Assembly: GCA_905214225.1 (NCBI GenBank)
Contig: CAJMLL010000008.1
Span: forward strand, 1-61,802
Direction: 5' to 3'
Length of the DNA stretch: 61,802 bases
DNA from: an uncultured bacterium
Lineage (GTDB): Bacteria > Bacillota > Clostridia > Peptostreptococcales > Anaerovoracaceae
Part shown: positions 1 to 7,505 of the stretch, piece by piece
How the letters are laid out: the number at the start of each line of letters is the position of its first letter
Numbering within the stretch: position 1 is the stretch's first letter
Program-made: the position numbers and the translations under genes
The notes under the pieces: generated by a model
Databases searched by the model: none
What the model saw: only the letters and a program-made list of their open reading frames with translations
What the model was told of the DNA's origin: nothing

Positions 1-69
1 CACTGTCCTCTTGACGGGGAGCAGTTCAGAAGCGTCGGGTGGGTGCCCGGGAACCATGTTGTCGTCTGA
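1..69 (+). pseudogene. C-terminal end of a probable IS200/IS605-type TnpB (cut by the window edge)
   Basis: The frame is open from base 1 to a TGA at 67-69 and ends SVGWVPGNHVVV. A second copy of this tail occurs on the minus strand at 16473-16527; there it keeps the same frame, reads SVGWVPGNLVVV and ends in TAA. Preservation of frame and stop between two diverged copies (about 51 of 55 bases) argues for a coding tail. Assignment to TnpB is an inference from the tail-plus-right-end arrangement, because the catalytic part lies outside the window. It could be another transposase. Confidence 0.35.
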
Positions 70-83
70 CGGATAGACAATAA
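29..83 (+). repeat. 55-bp dispersed repeat, copy A (inverted relative to copy B at 16473-16527)
   Basis: Bases 29-83 match the reverse complement of 16473-16527 with four differences. Similarity stops just after the shared ACAATAAAA, which would be the right boundary of the element. Read on the strand of the putative coding tail, it holds the last codons, the stop and a short 3' end. The window begins inside this unit, as expected when an assembler stops at a multi-copy element. Confidence 0.7.
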
Positions 84-130
84 AAACATTCCCGTCAGAC
101 CTTTCGAATTCAAAGGGTCTGACGGGAATG
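81..130 (-). terminator. Rho-independent terminator of the thrE pair
   Basis: On the minus strand a 15-bp perfect stem (arms at 116-130 and 87-101) is followed by a T-rich run at 86-81. It lies about 20 bases past the stop of the ThrE C-terminal-half gene. Confidence 0.85.
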
Positions 131-149
131 CACCGATCTGAAATTAAAT

Positions 150-734
150 TTACAGCAGCTCGCTTTCGCGTTCGTCTTTGCGGCGCTGTTTTTCGTCTTC
201 GCAGGCTTCCTGGTAGTCCTGCTGGGTCCAGGCGCTTCTGAGTTTCTTCGCACGTTCGACCTTGCGGCGGTTTCTTTTTGCCGCGCGAACTTTCAAAACC
301 GCGGAACGGTAGTAGCGGTAGAGGATGTCAACGACGATGAATCCCAGCGCGATACCGATGCAGGTGGAGAACAGCAGGAGGGTCTGGTTAATGGCCATCT
401 TTTTATTGTACTTTACGATGCCGTACATCATGTAGTAAAGGTTTGGTCCAGGGATCAGCGGGAATGCGCAGGAGGACAGGAAAATTGTCGCCGGCGCTTT
501 ATTGACTCTGGCCATGATGATGGCGTACCAGGCAACGACCATGGACGCGATCAGGGTCGCGACGAAGTTGCTTGGGTCAATTTTATAAACGATAACGTAT
601 GCGGCCCATGTGAAGAAGGCGCCGAGTCCGCAGTAGAAGATCTGCTTGCCTTTGACGCCGAACCAGATGGCGAATCCGGTGCAGGCGATGGTACAGGAGA
701 TCAGCTGTACGGCGACATTTGGGTTCATGTACAT
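150..734 (-). CDS. Threonine/serine exporter ThrE, C-terminal half (ThrE_2/DUF3815 type)
   Basis: This 194-residue membrane protein has about five hydrophobic segments and then a charged, Arg/Lys/Glu-rich tail (about residues 148-194). The conserved loop KAPATIF...CAFPLIPGPNLYY is typical of the C-terminal ThrE half. In this family the two halves of the exporter are often separate genes and act together in threonine/serine efflux across the inner membrane. The start overlaps the upstream stop as TAATG, which implies translational coupling. A paralogue lies at 26990-27493. Family assignment is strong; the exact substrate is inferred. Confidence 0.85.
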   Translation of the reverse strand: MYMNPNVAVQLISCTIACTGFAIWFGVKGKQIFYCGLGAFFTWAAYVIVYKIDPSNFVATLIASMVVAWYAIIMARVNKAPATIFLSSCAFPLIPGPNLYYMMYGIVKYNKKMAINQTLLLFSTCIGIALGFIVVDILYRYYRSAVLKVRAAKRNRRKVERAKKLRSAWTQQDYQEACEDEKQRRKDERESELL

Positions 735-1528
735 TACAGCACCACTCCTTTCAGCAGAATGATTGCGAGGGCGATTCCGGCGGCCAGGGCGGCTGCGCCG
801 AGCATGGAGTTCAGGATGTTCAGAAATCCGGAGAAGATGTCTTTATGCAGGAGGTCGCGGAATCCGTTGGTGGTGCCCAGTCCCGATATCAACAGCATGA
901 CGACTCCGATGGTTATGCGGCCCGAGTGGTTGCCCATGCCGAAGTGGCAGGACAGGATGATGTAAATTTCCACCAGGAACATGATGACGAAGTTGTATAC
1001 AAACGGATTTTCTTCGCGGTTTGCCAGGACGAATCCTAAGAACACGACCAGAATGGATGCGATGGTTGCGACAATGGTGTCCATGAAATCGCAGCCGAAG
1101 AATACGCCGAATCCTGCACCTCCCATGATGCCTGCGAGGTAGGTCATCCATTTTGGCTGAGGTTCTCTGCTCATGACCTCTTCGAATTTTCTGTGAATCG
1201 TCTCATGGTCCGGCTTCTTCTTAACGACGTATCTGGACAAGTTGTTCAGGTAGTCGAGACGGTCATAATTGGTTGCCGAACGGCTGATATGGCGGATCTG
1301 GGTGATGATGTCGCCTTCTTTGGTCTCAATGGTCGCCTGAAGATTGCTCACGATAACGAACACGTCGTAGCGTACGAACCCGTACGCGCGGCACATGCGG
1401 TACATACTGTCTTCCGCCCGGCTGACTTCGGCGCCGCAGATCAGCATGGCCTCGCCGATATCCAGGATTCCCTGAAGAATCTTGGCATAATCATACTCTC
1501 TTTCCACTGTCTGTCCCTTCTGCAGCAT
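734..1528 (-). CDS. Threonine/serine exporter ThrE, N-terminal half (DUF1212 type)
   Basis: This 264-residue protein has a soluble N-terminal part with the family signature around GEAMLICGAEVSRAEDSMYRM, followed by several membrane spans and the LGTTNGFRDLL turn near the C terminus. The start at 1528 is chosen over an upstream in-frame start at 1630 because AAAGGAG sits 11 bases before it. It is the first gene of a two-gene operon with the C-terminal half. The predicted role is export of threonine or serine driven by the proton gradient, known for the family and not tested here. Confidence 0.87.
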   Translation of the reverse strand: MLQKGQTVEREYDYAKILQGILDIGEAMLICGAEVSRAEDSMYRMCRAYGFVRYDVFVIVSNLQATIETKEGDIITQIRHISRSATNYDRLDYLNNLSRYVVKKKPDHETIHRKFEEVMSREPQPKWMTYLAGIMGGAGFGVFFGCDFMDTIVATIASILVVFLGFVLANREENPFVYNFVIMFLVEIYIILSCHFGMGNHSGRITIGVVMLLISGLGTTNGFRDLLHKDIFSGFLNILNSMLGAAALAAGIALAIILLKGVVL

Positions 1529-1996
1529 TCTGCTGTAAACTCCTTTTCCTAATAACTGATAATTGCATTCTGCGCAGCCTGGTAATCGGACAAAAGAAAA
1601 GCTGGCAAGAGGCCGCTTTTCAGTGCCCACATATAGTCTGCGCGGGTGTTGTCAGAATCGCTGAAACGTACTGTTTCCAACGGTATCAGCGCTCAATACC
1701 ACTATAATAGCGAGAAGATCATGCAGTGTCAATGATTGATAGAAAATTGACGTGAGTTTTGGAAAAAGATACAAAAAATCCAGTCTGCCGCAGGCTGCAG
1801 GGATCTGCAGGCTGCGGTAGACTGGATACAATATACAGAAACGCCCGGGCCGGGAAGGGGAGATTGAAGTGTCTTTCCCTTTCCGGCCCAGGCTGTGCTG
1901 CTGCATCGTTTCCGGACAGGTGTTTTTGCGTTATGAAACAAGCCGAAGCCGGCCGGGAGCGTCAGCAGGTGGCATTTTTCGCAGTGCGGCAGAGCC
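1529..1996. other. Noncoding interval between thrE and the efflux pump gene
   Basis: I see no credible gene here. The interval holds the efflux-gene terminator (1773-1826) and a second GC-rich hairpin at about 1850-1890 with GGCCGGGAAGG/CCTTTCCGGCC-like arms. The short frames that cross it have no family features. Confidence 0.6.
1773..1826 (-). terminator. Strong terminator downstream of the DHA2 efflux gene
   Basis: A long hairpin has outer arms TCCAGTCTGCCGCAG and CTGCGGTAGACTGGA, with one wobble, and nested CTGCAG arms. On the minus strand it is followed by TTTTTT at 1778-1773. It serves the minus-strand gene ending at 1997. Confidence 0.85.
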
Positions 1997-3478
1997 TTAA
2001 GCTTCCTGGCCGGCTGCTTTTGTCACGCGGGAAGCTGCATTCGGAAGGGCACCGAACATGGCGATGACGAGCACGACTGCCAGAATCAGCATAAACAGGA
2101 AGGCGCTTCTGGAACCGGTCTGGATGCCACGGGAAAGCCCCTGGGCTGTCTGATGACGGGCAACAATAATGGATACAACCGATGTTCCGAGTGCGCCGAA
2201 GAGCTGCTGCATGGTATTGAATACTGCATTTCCGTCGGCGGAAAGCTCTGGCCTGAGTGCGCTCATTCCGTTGGACATTCCATTTCCGACGCTGTTGGTC
2301 TGACCGAAGGCAAATACGATGTAGGTGAACATCATGATGAGAACGGTTGGATGGCCGTGGAAGAGCAGGTTGAACAGAAGGACAGAAGCAAACATACAGA
2401 AGGCACCGGTCAGAAGCGGAAGGCGTGCGCCGAAGCGGTCGTAGATGCGTCCGGAAATTGGTGCGAATACGGCTGCGAATGCACATCCCGGGAGCAGAAT
2501 ACAGCCTGCGGCCAAAGCATCCTTACCGAGCGCAATCTGTGAGAAGTTCGGAAGGATGAAACCGATTCCCAGACAGTTGAACTGCATCAGAACAAAGGCC
2601 AGAAGCGCGCAGTCGAATCTTCTGGAATGAAAGACCTCAAGGCTGATTACCGGGGAAACAGATTCACCGGCGGATTCTCTTCTCATCTGCTGACGGGAGC
2701 GGAGGATAAAGAGCACCATCGCAAGGACGAAGCAGATCAGAAGTCCGAGGACACCTGCGGAAAGGAAGGAGCTGCTTCCCAGATTTCCAAGCATCATGAC
2801 CAGGCAGGTAAAACCTGCAGCCAGGAGAATCCATCCGAAGAAGTCGAAGGATCCTGCGGATTTTTCTTCCTTCGGATTGTTGTGAATGCAGATGAGTCCG
2901 AGGATCAGCGCAAGAATCAGCACCGGAGTCAGTGTGATGAAAATCATTCTCCAGCCGAAGTATTTTACGATCAGGCCGCCAAGAGATGGCCCTACAGCAG
3001 GTGCTGCAGCAGGAATCAGAGATGCGACGCCCATCATGGTCCCGCGGCGGGCCGGGTGAACCTGGGTGAGTACGATGTTATACATCAGAGGAAGCGCAAT
3101 TCCAGTTCCGACGCCCTGAAGCAGGCGGCCGGCCAGCATCAGAGAGAATCCCGGCGTAAAGGCGCAGAGCAGGGTTCCTGCAATAAATGTGGATGCTGCG
3201 GTGATAAACAGCTGGCGGAGGGTAAACTTCCGGTTCAGGAAGGAAGAGGTCGGCATGATGATCGCGAGCATGAGAAGATAGCCCGAGGTGATCCACTGCA
3301 CGGTAGAAGTGCTGATGCTGAACTCCTTCATCAGGTCAGGGAAGGTAATGTTCATGGCCGTTTCCACGACGACACCGCAGAAAGACATGATGCCGGAAGC
3401 GACGACCGATAAAACGACCTTTGCGGGGATTTTCGGTATTTCGCCCTGGCGGGTTTTGCTAATTGACTGGTTATTCAT
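1997..3478 (-). CDS. MFS drug:H+ antiporter, DHA2 (EmrB/QacA) family
   Basis: This 493-residue integral membrane protein with about 14 predicted spans is the size and topology of DHA2 transporters. Residues near 110-125 (LAGRLLQGVGTGIALPL) carry the family's antiporter motif, preceded by the first-loop region NITFPDLMKEF. It would export toxic amphipathic compounds in exchange for protons. AAAGGAG lies a normal distance before the start at 3478. A MarR-type gene lies 160 bases upstream on the same strand, and a palindrome between them (3573-3589) is a candidate operator. Family is secure; the drug is unknown. Confidence 0.92.
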   Translation of the reverse strand: MNNQSISKTRQGEIPKIPAKVVLSVVASGIMSFCGVVVETAMNITFPDLMKEFSISTSTVQWITSGYLLMLAIIMPTSSFLNRKFTLRQLFITAASTFIAGTLLCAFTPGFSLMLAGRLLQGVGTGIALPLMYNIVLTQVHPARRGTMMGVASLIPAAAPAVGPSLGGLIVKYFGWRMIFITLTPVLILALILGLICIHNNPKEEKSAGSFDFFGWILLAAGFTCLVMMLGNLGSSSFLSAGVLGLLICFVLAMVLFILRSRQQMRRESAGESVSPVISLEVFHSRRFDCALLAFVLMQFNCLGIGFILPNFSQIALGKDALAAGCILLPGCAFAAVFAPISGRIYDRFGARLPLLTGAFCMFASVLLFNLLFHGHPTVLIMMFTYIVFAFGQTNSVGNGMSNGMSALRPELSADGNAVFNTMQQLFGALGTSVVSIIVARHQTAQGLSRGIQTGSRSAFLFMLILAVVLVIAMFGALPNAASRVTKAAGQEA

Positions 3479-3572
3479 GTTTCTCTAATACTCCTTTTGA
3501 AATGGTACGAGTCAGCCTGCAGGAAAGCAGACTTCGAGTTAAGATTAAGTTCATTCAGAAAGCGGCAGAATA

Positions 3573-3589
3573 GCGTATTCTGTATACGC
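3573..3589. promoter_or_regulatory. Candidate MarR operator upstream of the efflux gene
   Basis: The inverted repeat GCGTAT-TCTGT-ATACGC lies between the marR-type gene and the efflux gene. It shares the GTATAC half-site with the palindrome at 4333-4345 upstream of marR, as expected for a repressor that controls both itself and its target. The assignment is inference. Confidence 0.45.
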
Positions 3590-3638
3590 GCGCAGCTCAT
3601 GACAGTCGGACGATCTGTGCAGCGGTATTTCGCGGCCT

Positions 3639-4124
3639 TCAGGCTGACTGTGAACTACTGACTTCAGAATCTTCCATCAGATCGTCTTTTTCAATCGGAT
3701 GTTCATGCATCAGCGTATAAGTTCTCTGAATGACAGATATCGTCGTGCGCATATCTTCTTCCGGAATTTCAGAAAGAAGTACGGCTAATTTCCGATGATA
3801 GCTGGTTCCGTAAATGTAGAACAGCTTTCTTCCGGCTTCCGTCGGGTGTACGGTGCAGGCGCGGCGGTCCTGCTGATTCTTTTGTTTGGTGACAAAACCT
3901 TTTTCTGCGAGTTCATTCACCAGCCTTGTGATGCTCGGCATGGTGGAATGCATTTTCCCTGCGATTTCGCTGACGCGGATACCGTTTTCCGGGGCGCTGC
4001 AGACGTATTCCATGATGTGAATATGCCTTGGTGTCAGATGGTCCGGAAGGTCCGGCATCATCGCGGGGATTTTTTTCGCGATGTGAAAGGAATCGATAAA
4101 ACGTTTTGTCAGTTCGATGTCCAT
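3639..4124 (-). CDS. MarR-family transcriptional regulator
   Basis: This winged-helix repressor of about 161 residues has a recognition region near ISEIAGKMHSTMPSITRLVNELAEKGFV and a wing at KNQQDRRACTVHPTEAGRKL, both standard MarR features. The frame stays open to 4289, where a TTG could start a 216-residue form. I prefer the ATG at 4124 because TGGAGA lies six bases before it and 161 residues is the usual family length. It is probably the local repressor of the adjacent efflux pump. The start is the least certain part. Confidence 0.88.
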   Translation of the reverse strand: MDIELTKRFIDSFHIAKKIPAMMPDLPDHLTPRHIHIMEYVCSAPENGIRVSEIAGKMHSTMPSITRLVNELAEKGFVTKQKNQQDRRACTVHPTEAGRKLFYIYGTSYHRKLAVLLSEIPEEDMRTTISVIQRTYTLMHEHPIEKDDLMEDSEVSSSQSA

Positions 4125-4332
4125 AACAGATCTCCATTCTCCATTACGGGCTGCCTGCCAGGAAATTTTGATTTCCCCGGTATATTCCTTATTGGGGGCC
4201 CCGCCAGAGAACATACTGAAGAATAAATCCAGTATATTCTGTGGGTCAGGGGAAAGGCAGCTCGATTGTTGTTCTAAGTAATTATTCAAGGTACTTATCT
4301 ATAGTAATTAATATGGTGGGAGCTTGTCAAGG

Positions 4333-4345
4333 GTATATTGTATAC
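4333..4345. promoter_or_regulatory. Candidate MarR autoregulatory palindrome
   Basis: GTATA-TTG-TATAC is a perfect inverted repeat about 210 bases upstream of the preferred marR start. The TTGTATAC half resembles the site at 3573-3589. No clear -10/-35 pair could be tied to it. Confidence 0.4.
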
Positions 4346-4559
4346 ATGGTGCGGCGTTTAGTCTGTATAATGATGCAAATTGAAAAGCCGGGAAATGGTT
4401 GTTTGAAGCGATTTCCCCGACTCCAATTAAAATAATATGTTTGGTTTGGCGCATTGATGACGCATCGCATTTCAAAAAATCAGTTTTTCAATTTACACCA
4501 CATTTTGGACTTGACCCCACCACATGGATCTGACTATCAGGCCGCTGCAGGGCGGGAAT

Positions 4560-4925
4560 TTAAAACGTTCCCGCCATATAGGTCCGTCCCCAGTCGCACA
4601 GGGCATTGATGACCGGCGCGAGAGTGAGCCCTCTTTCCGTCAGGGAATACTCCGTCTTTGGTGGGACGACCGGGTAGACTTCGCGGTGGATCAGGCCGTC
4701 CGCTTCAAGTTCGCGGAGCTGCTGTGTCAGCATTTTGGCTGTGGCCTGAGGAATGTAACGGTGGAGCTGGCTGTAGCGGAGTACACCGTCGTCCAGAAGA
4801 TGATACAGAATGATTGCCTTGTATTTTCCGCCGATCTGGCTGAATGTCGCTTCGACAGGACAGTTATAAAGTTTTCCGTTTGTATTTTTATTCGTTTTAT
4901 GTGCGTTGGACCCTTGAGATTTCAA
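4560..4925 (-). CDS. HxlR-family winged-helix regulator
   Basis: This 121-residue regulator has the HxlR signature: CPVEATFSQIGGKYKAIILYHLL, then RYSQLHRYIPQATAKMLTQQLRELEADGLI, then VPPKTEYSLTERG. The Cys before VEATF lies where redox- or aldehyde-sensing HxlR proteins often carry theirs. Translation probably begins at a TTG at 4925 with GGAGGG seven bases upstream; there is no usable ATG nearby. It is transcribed away from the flavin reductase gene at 5088, a divergent arrangement typical of a regulator and its target. Confidence 0.9.
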   Translation of the reverse strand: MKSQGSNAHKTNKNTNGKLYNCPVEATFSQIGGKYKAIILYHLLDDGVLRYSQLHRYIPQATAKMLTQQLRELEADGLIHREVYPVVPPKTEYSLTERGLTLAPVINALCDWGRTYMAGTF

Positions 4926-5087
4926 GTTTTGTCCCTCCTATAGTTTCTAAAAGGATAGTATATTACATTAAAGTGCATTCTTACATAAATCAACTGTTGA
5001 TGAGATTGTTATACCACGACAAAGGGAGAAGGCGCAAGGCCGTCCCTTTGATAAATATGAAAATGATGAACGATTGAAAGGAGCATA

Positions 5088-5657
5088 ATGATGCAGAAGA
5101 ATATTGGATCTGTAATGGGACTGTACCCGATACCGGCAACGATTGTGGGAGTGAAACTTGATGAAGGGGAAAGAGTAAACTTTCTTACGATTGCGCATGT
5201 AGGTGTGGTAGAGCATGGAATGTTTTCCATCAGTGTGGACAAGGCACATGAGCTGACGGACGAAGCGATAAAAAAACAGGGAGCGGTATCTGTGAGCTTG
5301 ATCAGTCAGGATATGCTTGTGGCTGCAGACTACTGCGGAATTGCCAAGGGTGCGAAGACGGACAAGACGGATGTGTTTAAACATCACTTCGGAGAGCTGG
5401 GAAATGCCCCGATCATCGATGAGGCGCCGGTATCCATGGAATGTGAAGTCGTCGATTCCTTCGAGGCGGGCAATTTTACGAACTACATCCTGAATCCGAA
5501 AGCGACATATGTTCAGGAAGAATGCCTGAATGAGCGTGGAAAGATTGATTATGAGAAGGTTTCTCCGGTTCTCTTCGAGTTCCAGAATGCACGGTATTTA
5601 AGCACCGGAAAGGTGATCGGACAATGCTGGCAGGTTGGAAAGAACGATGAGAAATAA
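5088..5657 (+). CDS. Flavin reductase family (FMN-binding split-barrel) protein
   Basis: This 189-residue cytoplasmic protein opens with GLYPIPATIVGVKLDEGERVNFLTIAHVG, matching the FMN-binding split barrel of flavin reductase-like proteins, and continues with MFSISVDKAHELTDEAI. These enzymes bind FMN and move electrons from NAD(P)H or small donors; the partner is not evident here. AAAGGAG precedes two adjacent ATGs (5088, 5091). The divergent HxlR gene is the likely regulator. A hairpin terminator follows at 5716-5753. Confidence 0.85.
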   Translation: MMQKNIGSVMGLYPIPATIVGVKLDEGERVNFLTIAHVGVVEHGMFSISVDKAHELTDEAIKKQGAVSVSLISQDMLVAADYCGIAKGAKTDKTDVFKHHFGELGNAPIIDEAPVSMECEVVDSFEAGNFTNYILNPKATYVQEECLNERGKIDYEKVSPVLFEFQNARYLSTGKVIGQCWQVGKNDEK

Positions 5658-5689
5658 ACCGGCGGAAACCTGGATATATAACATTAATG

Positions 5690-5898
5690 TAACCATACCA
5701 TTCATAAATGTCTTTAAAACGATCTGCAGGGATTTCTGCAGGTCGTTTTTTTCTTCTTCGGTGAGATTCTGCAGGGCGAAGCGGTCGATGTCTTCTGTCA
5801 TCTTCCGTACTTCCTTCATCGGTCAGCAGAACCTGGACTGCCCGCCGGTCATCAGGATCCGGATGGCGGTGGATCAGGCCCTGCTTTTCCAGGGACAA
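5690..5898 (-). pseudogene. Decayed MarR-type regulator fragment
   Basis: On the minus strand from 5898, one frame reads GLIHRHPDPDDRRAVQVLLTDE, the wing of a MarR regulator. Near 5815 the reading moves to another frame that gives MKEVRKMTEDIDRFALQNLTEEEKNDLQ, the usual C-terminal dimerisation helix. The N-terminal half, including the recognition helix, is absent. The truncation plus frameshift marks a dead gene. Its 3' end also supplies the terminator hairpin of the flavin reductase gene on the other strand. The 3' limit is approximate. Confidence 0.7.
5716..5753 (+). terminator. Terminator of the flavin reductase gene
   Basis: A 14-bp stem (5716-5729 with 5736-5749, one wobble) and a six-base loop are followed by a T run. 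It lies 59 bases after the flavin reductase stop and sits within the marR remnant. Confidence 0.8.
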
Positions 5899-6028
5899 AG
5901 CGTATACATGTCAAGGGGACTTCCTTGCACGTGTGTTTTGCCGTATGATGGCGGCGGTATTAATATTCTTTATCCCCTGCATCAGTTAATTGTATATGTC
6001 TGGATTGCGCATTTTCTGAATATTGCAA

Positions 6029-6056
6029 TTGACAAAGATATTCACTTGTGTATAAT
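6029..6056 (+). promoter_or_regulatory. Sigma-A-type promoter of the aminotransferase gene
   Basis: TTGACA at 6029-6034 and TATAAT at 6051-6056 are both consensus and separated by 16 bases. This is the clearest promoter in the window. Confidence 0.85.
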
Positions 6057-6071
6057 TATATGTACAAAGAG

Positions 6072-6083
6072 TGAACGCGTTCA
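6072..6083. promoter_or_regulatory. 12-bp palindromic operator candidate
   Basis: TGAACGCGTTCA is a perfect palindrome just downstream of the -10 box, a position suited to repression. Closely related 12-mers lie at 7491-7502 (before brnQ) and 17279-17290 (before grdE). The CG-centred form resembles LacI-type sites, but the regulator is unknown. Confidence 0.5.
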
Positions 6084-6172
6084 ATGAATCGGTTTAATAA
6101 TTTTATACGTACAGGCTTCAATTGCATAAAACAGTTTCGAAGCAAAACGTTATGAGAGGGGAAGTTGTCACT

Positions 6173-7363
6173 ATGGTTAATCAGAAATGTTATGAACTCG
6201 GCAGTGCTCCGTCCGTAATCCGTGAGCTGTTTGCTTATGGTCTGAAGAAGGCCGCAGAGGTGGGCCCGGAAAATGTCTACGATTATTCTCTCGGTAATCC
6301 GAGTATCCCTGCGCCTCCAAAGGTAAACGAGAGTATCCATAAACTGGTGGATACAGAAGATCCGATCAAACTGCACGGATATTCCATGGCTGCGGGCTTC
6401 GACGAGGTCAGAGAAGCCGTTGCCGCAAACCTGAGAAAGCGCTTCGGCATGGACATCAGGAAAGAAAATCTCTTCTTCACCTGCGGAGCGGCTCCTGCTA
6501 TTACCGCTGTCTGCAGTGCGCTGAGGGTTTCCCATCAGTCAGAAATCATCGCGATTGCTCCGTATTTCCCGGAGTATAAGGTGTTCGTAGAGGGCGCCGG
6601 CGCCAAATTCAAGGTTGTTCCGCCTGATCGCGAGAATTTCCAGGTGGACATCGATGAACTGGAGAAATGCATCAGCGATCAGACACAGGCCGTCATCGTC
6701 AATTCGCCGAACAACCCGTCCGGTGTCGTTTATACGGAAGAGACGATCCTGGCGATCGGAAAGGTTCTTCATCAGAAGGCTGAAGAGTACGGCCATCCGA
6801 TTTATATCATTGCTGATGAACCATACCGCGAGCTGGTTTACGGCGGCGTCAGGGTTCCGTTTATTCCGACGCTGTATGATAACACCATCGTCTGCTATTC
6901 TTATTCGAAGTCCCTGTCGCTTCCGGGTGAGCGTATCGGCTATGTTCTGGTTCCGGACGGCTGTGCGGACAGTAAAGAGGTGTTTGCTGCGGTTGCCGGC
7001 GCGGCCAGAAAGAACGGACATGTATGTCCGCCGACCCTGATTCAGCGTGTCATCGAGCACTGCGCGGATGAGATGCCGAACCTGAAGGCCTATGATGAAA
7101 ACCGTGAGCTCATTTACAATTCTCTGAAGGATATGGGTTATGAGTGTGCCAAGCCGGACGGCGCCTTCTATCTGTTTGTCAAGGCTCCGAACGGCGATGC
7201 AAATGCCTTCTCGGAAAAGGCGAAACTGGATTACAATCTGCTCGTTGTTCCTGGAGACGGATTCGGATGCAGCGGATATTTCCGTCTTGCGTACTGCGTA
7301 GATCATGAGATGATCAAGCGTTCGCTCCCGGCATTCCAGAAAATGATCGATTCATACAAATAA
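6173..7363 (+). CDS. Class I/II PLP-dependent aminotransferase
   Basis: This 396-residue cytoplasmic fold-type I aminotransferase has SLGNPSIPAPPKV near the N terminus, a NSPNNPSG substrate loop, ADEPYRELVY with the PLP-contacting Asp, and SYSKSLSLPGERIGY with the Schiff-base Lys at about residue 246. The start at 6173 follows AGGGGAAG by a normal distance; an upstream in-frame ATG at 6122 has no site. It probably transfers amino groups between an amino acid and 2-oxoglutarate or pyruvate. The nearby brnQ gene suggests hydrophobic amino acids, but specificity cannot be read from sequence. Confidence 0.88.
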   Translation: MVNQKCYELGSAPSVIRELFAYGLKKAAEVGPENVYDYSLGNPSIPAPPKVNESIHKLVDTEDPIKLHGYSMAAGFDEVREAVAANLRKRFGMDIRKENLFFTCGAAPAITAVCSALRVSHQSEIIAIAPYFPEYKVFVEGAGAKFKVVPPDRENFQVDIDELEKCISDQTQAVIVNSPNNPSGVVYTEETILAIGKVLHQKAEEYGHPIYIIADEPYRELVYGGVRVPFIPTLYDNTIVCYSYSKSLSLPGERIGYVLVPDGCADSKEVFAAVAGAARKNGHVCPPTLIQRVIEHCADEMPNLKAYDENRELIYNSLKDMGYECAKPDGAFYLFVKAPNGDANAFSEKAKLDYNLLVVPGDGFGCSGYFRLAYCVDHEMIKRSLPAFQKMIDSYK

Positions 7364-7490
7364 TTACAGCATCCTATGAGCTGCACTTGAAGCATCTGCC
7401 GGATCAGGGAATTCTGCGGGGACACGGTGATTCTGACCTTTCCTGCCCGTTTTCTCTTTTCCGGCGGACAAAGTGCAGACGTGAAAGGAA

Positions 7491-7502
7491 TAAACGGGTT
7501 TA
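7491..7502. promoter_or_regulatory. Palindromic operator candidate overlapping the brnQ translation start region
   Basis: TAAACGGGTTTA (TAAAC-GG-GTTTA) differs by one base from the perfect palindrome at 17279-17290 before grdE and is similar to the site at 6072-6083. It lies three bases before the brnQ ATG, between the ribosome binding site and the start, so a bound protein could also block translation initiation at the DNA level only if it stops transcription. Confidence 0.35.
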
Positions 7503-7505
7503 ATT

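Noticed and set aside
4440..4525. Insertion-sequence terminus (TTTACACCACATTTTGGACTTGACCCC-like text)
   Set aside because: It has the look of an IS256-type end, but no second end, target duplication or transposase is present, so it is not listed as an element.
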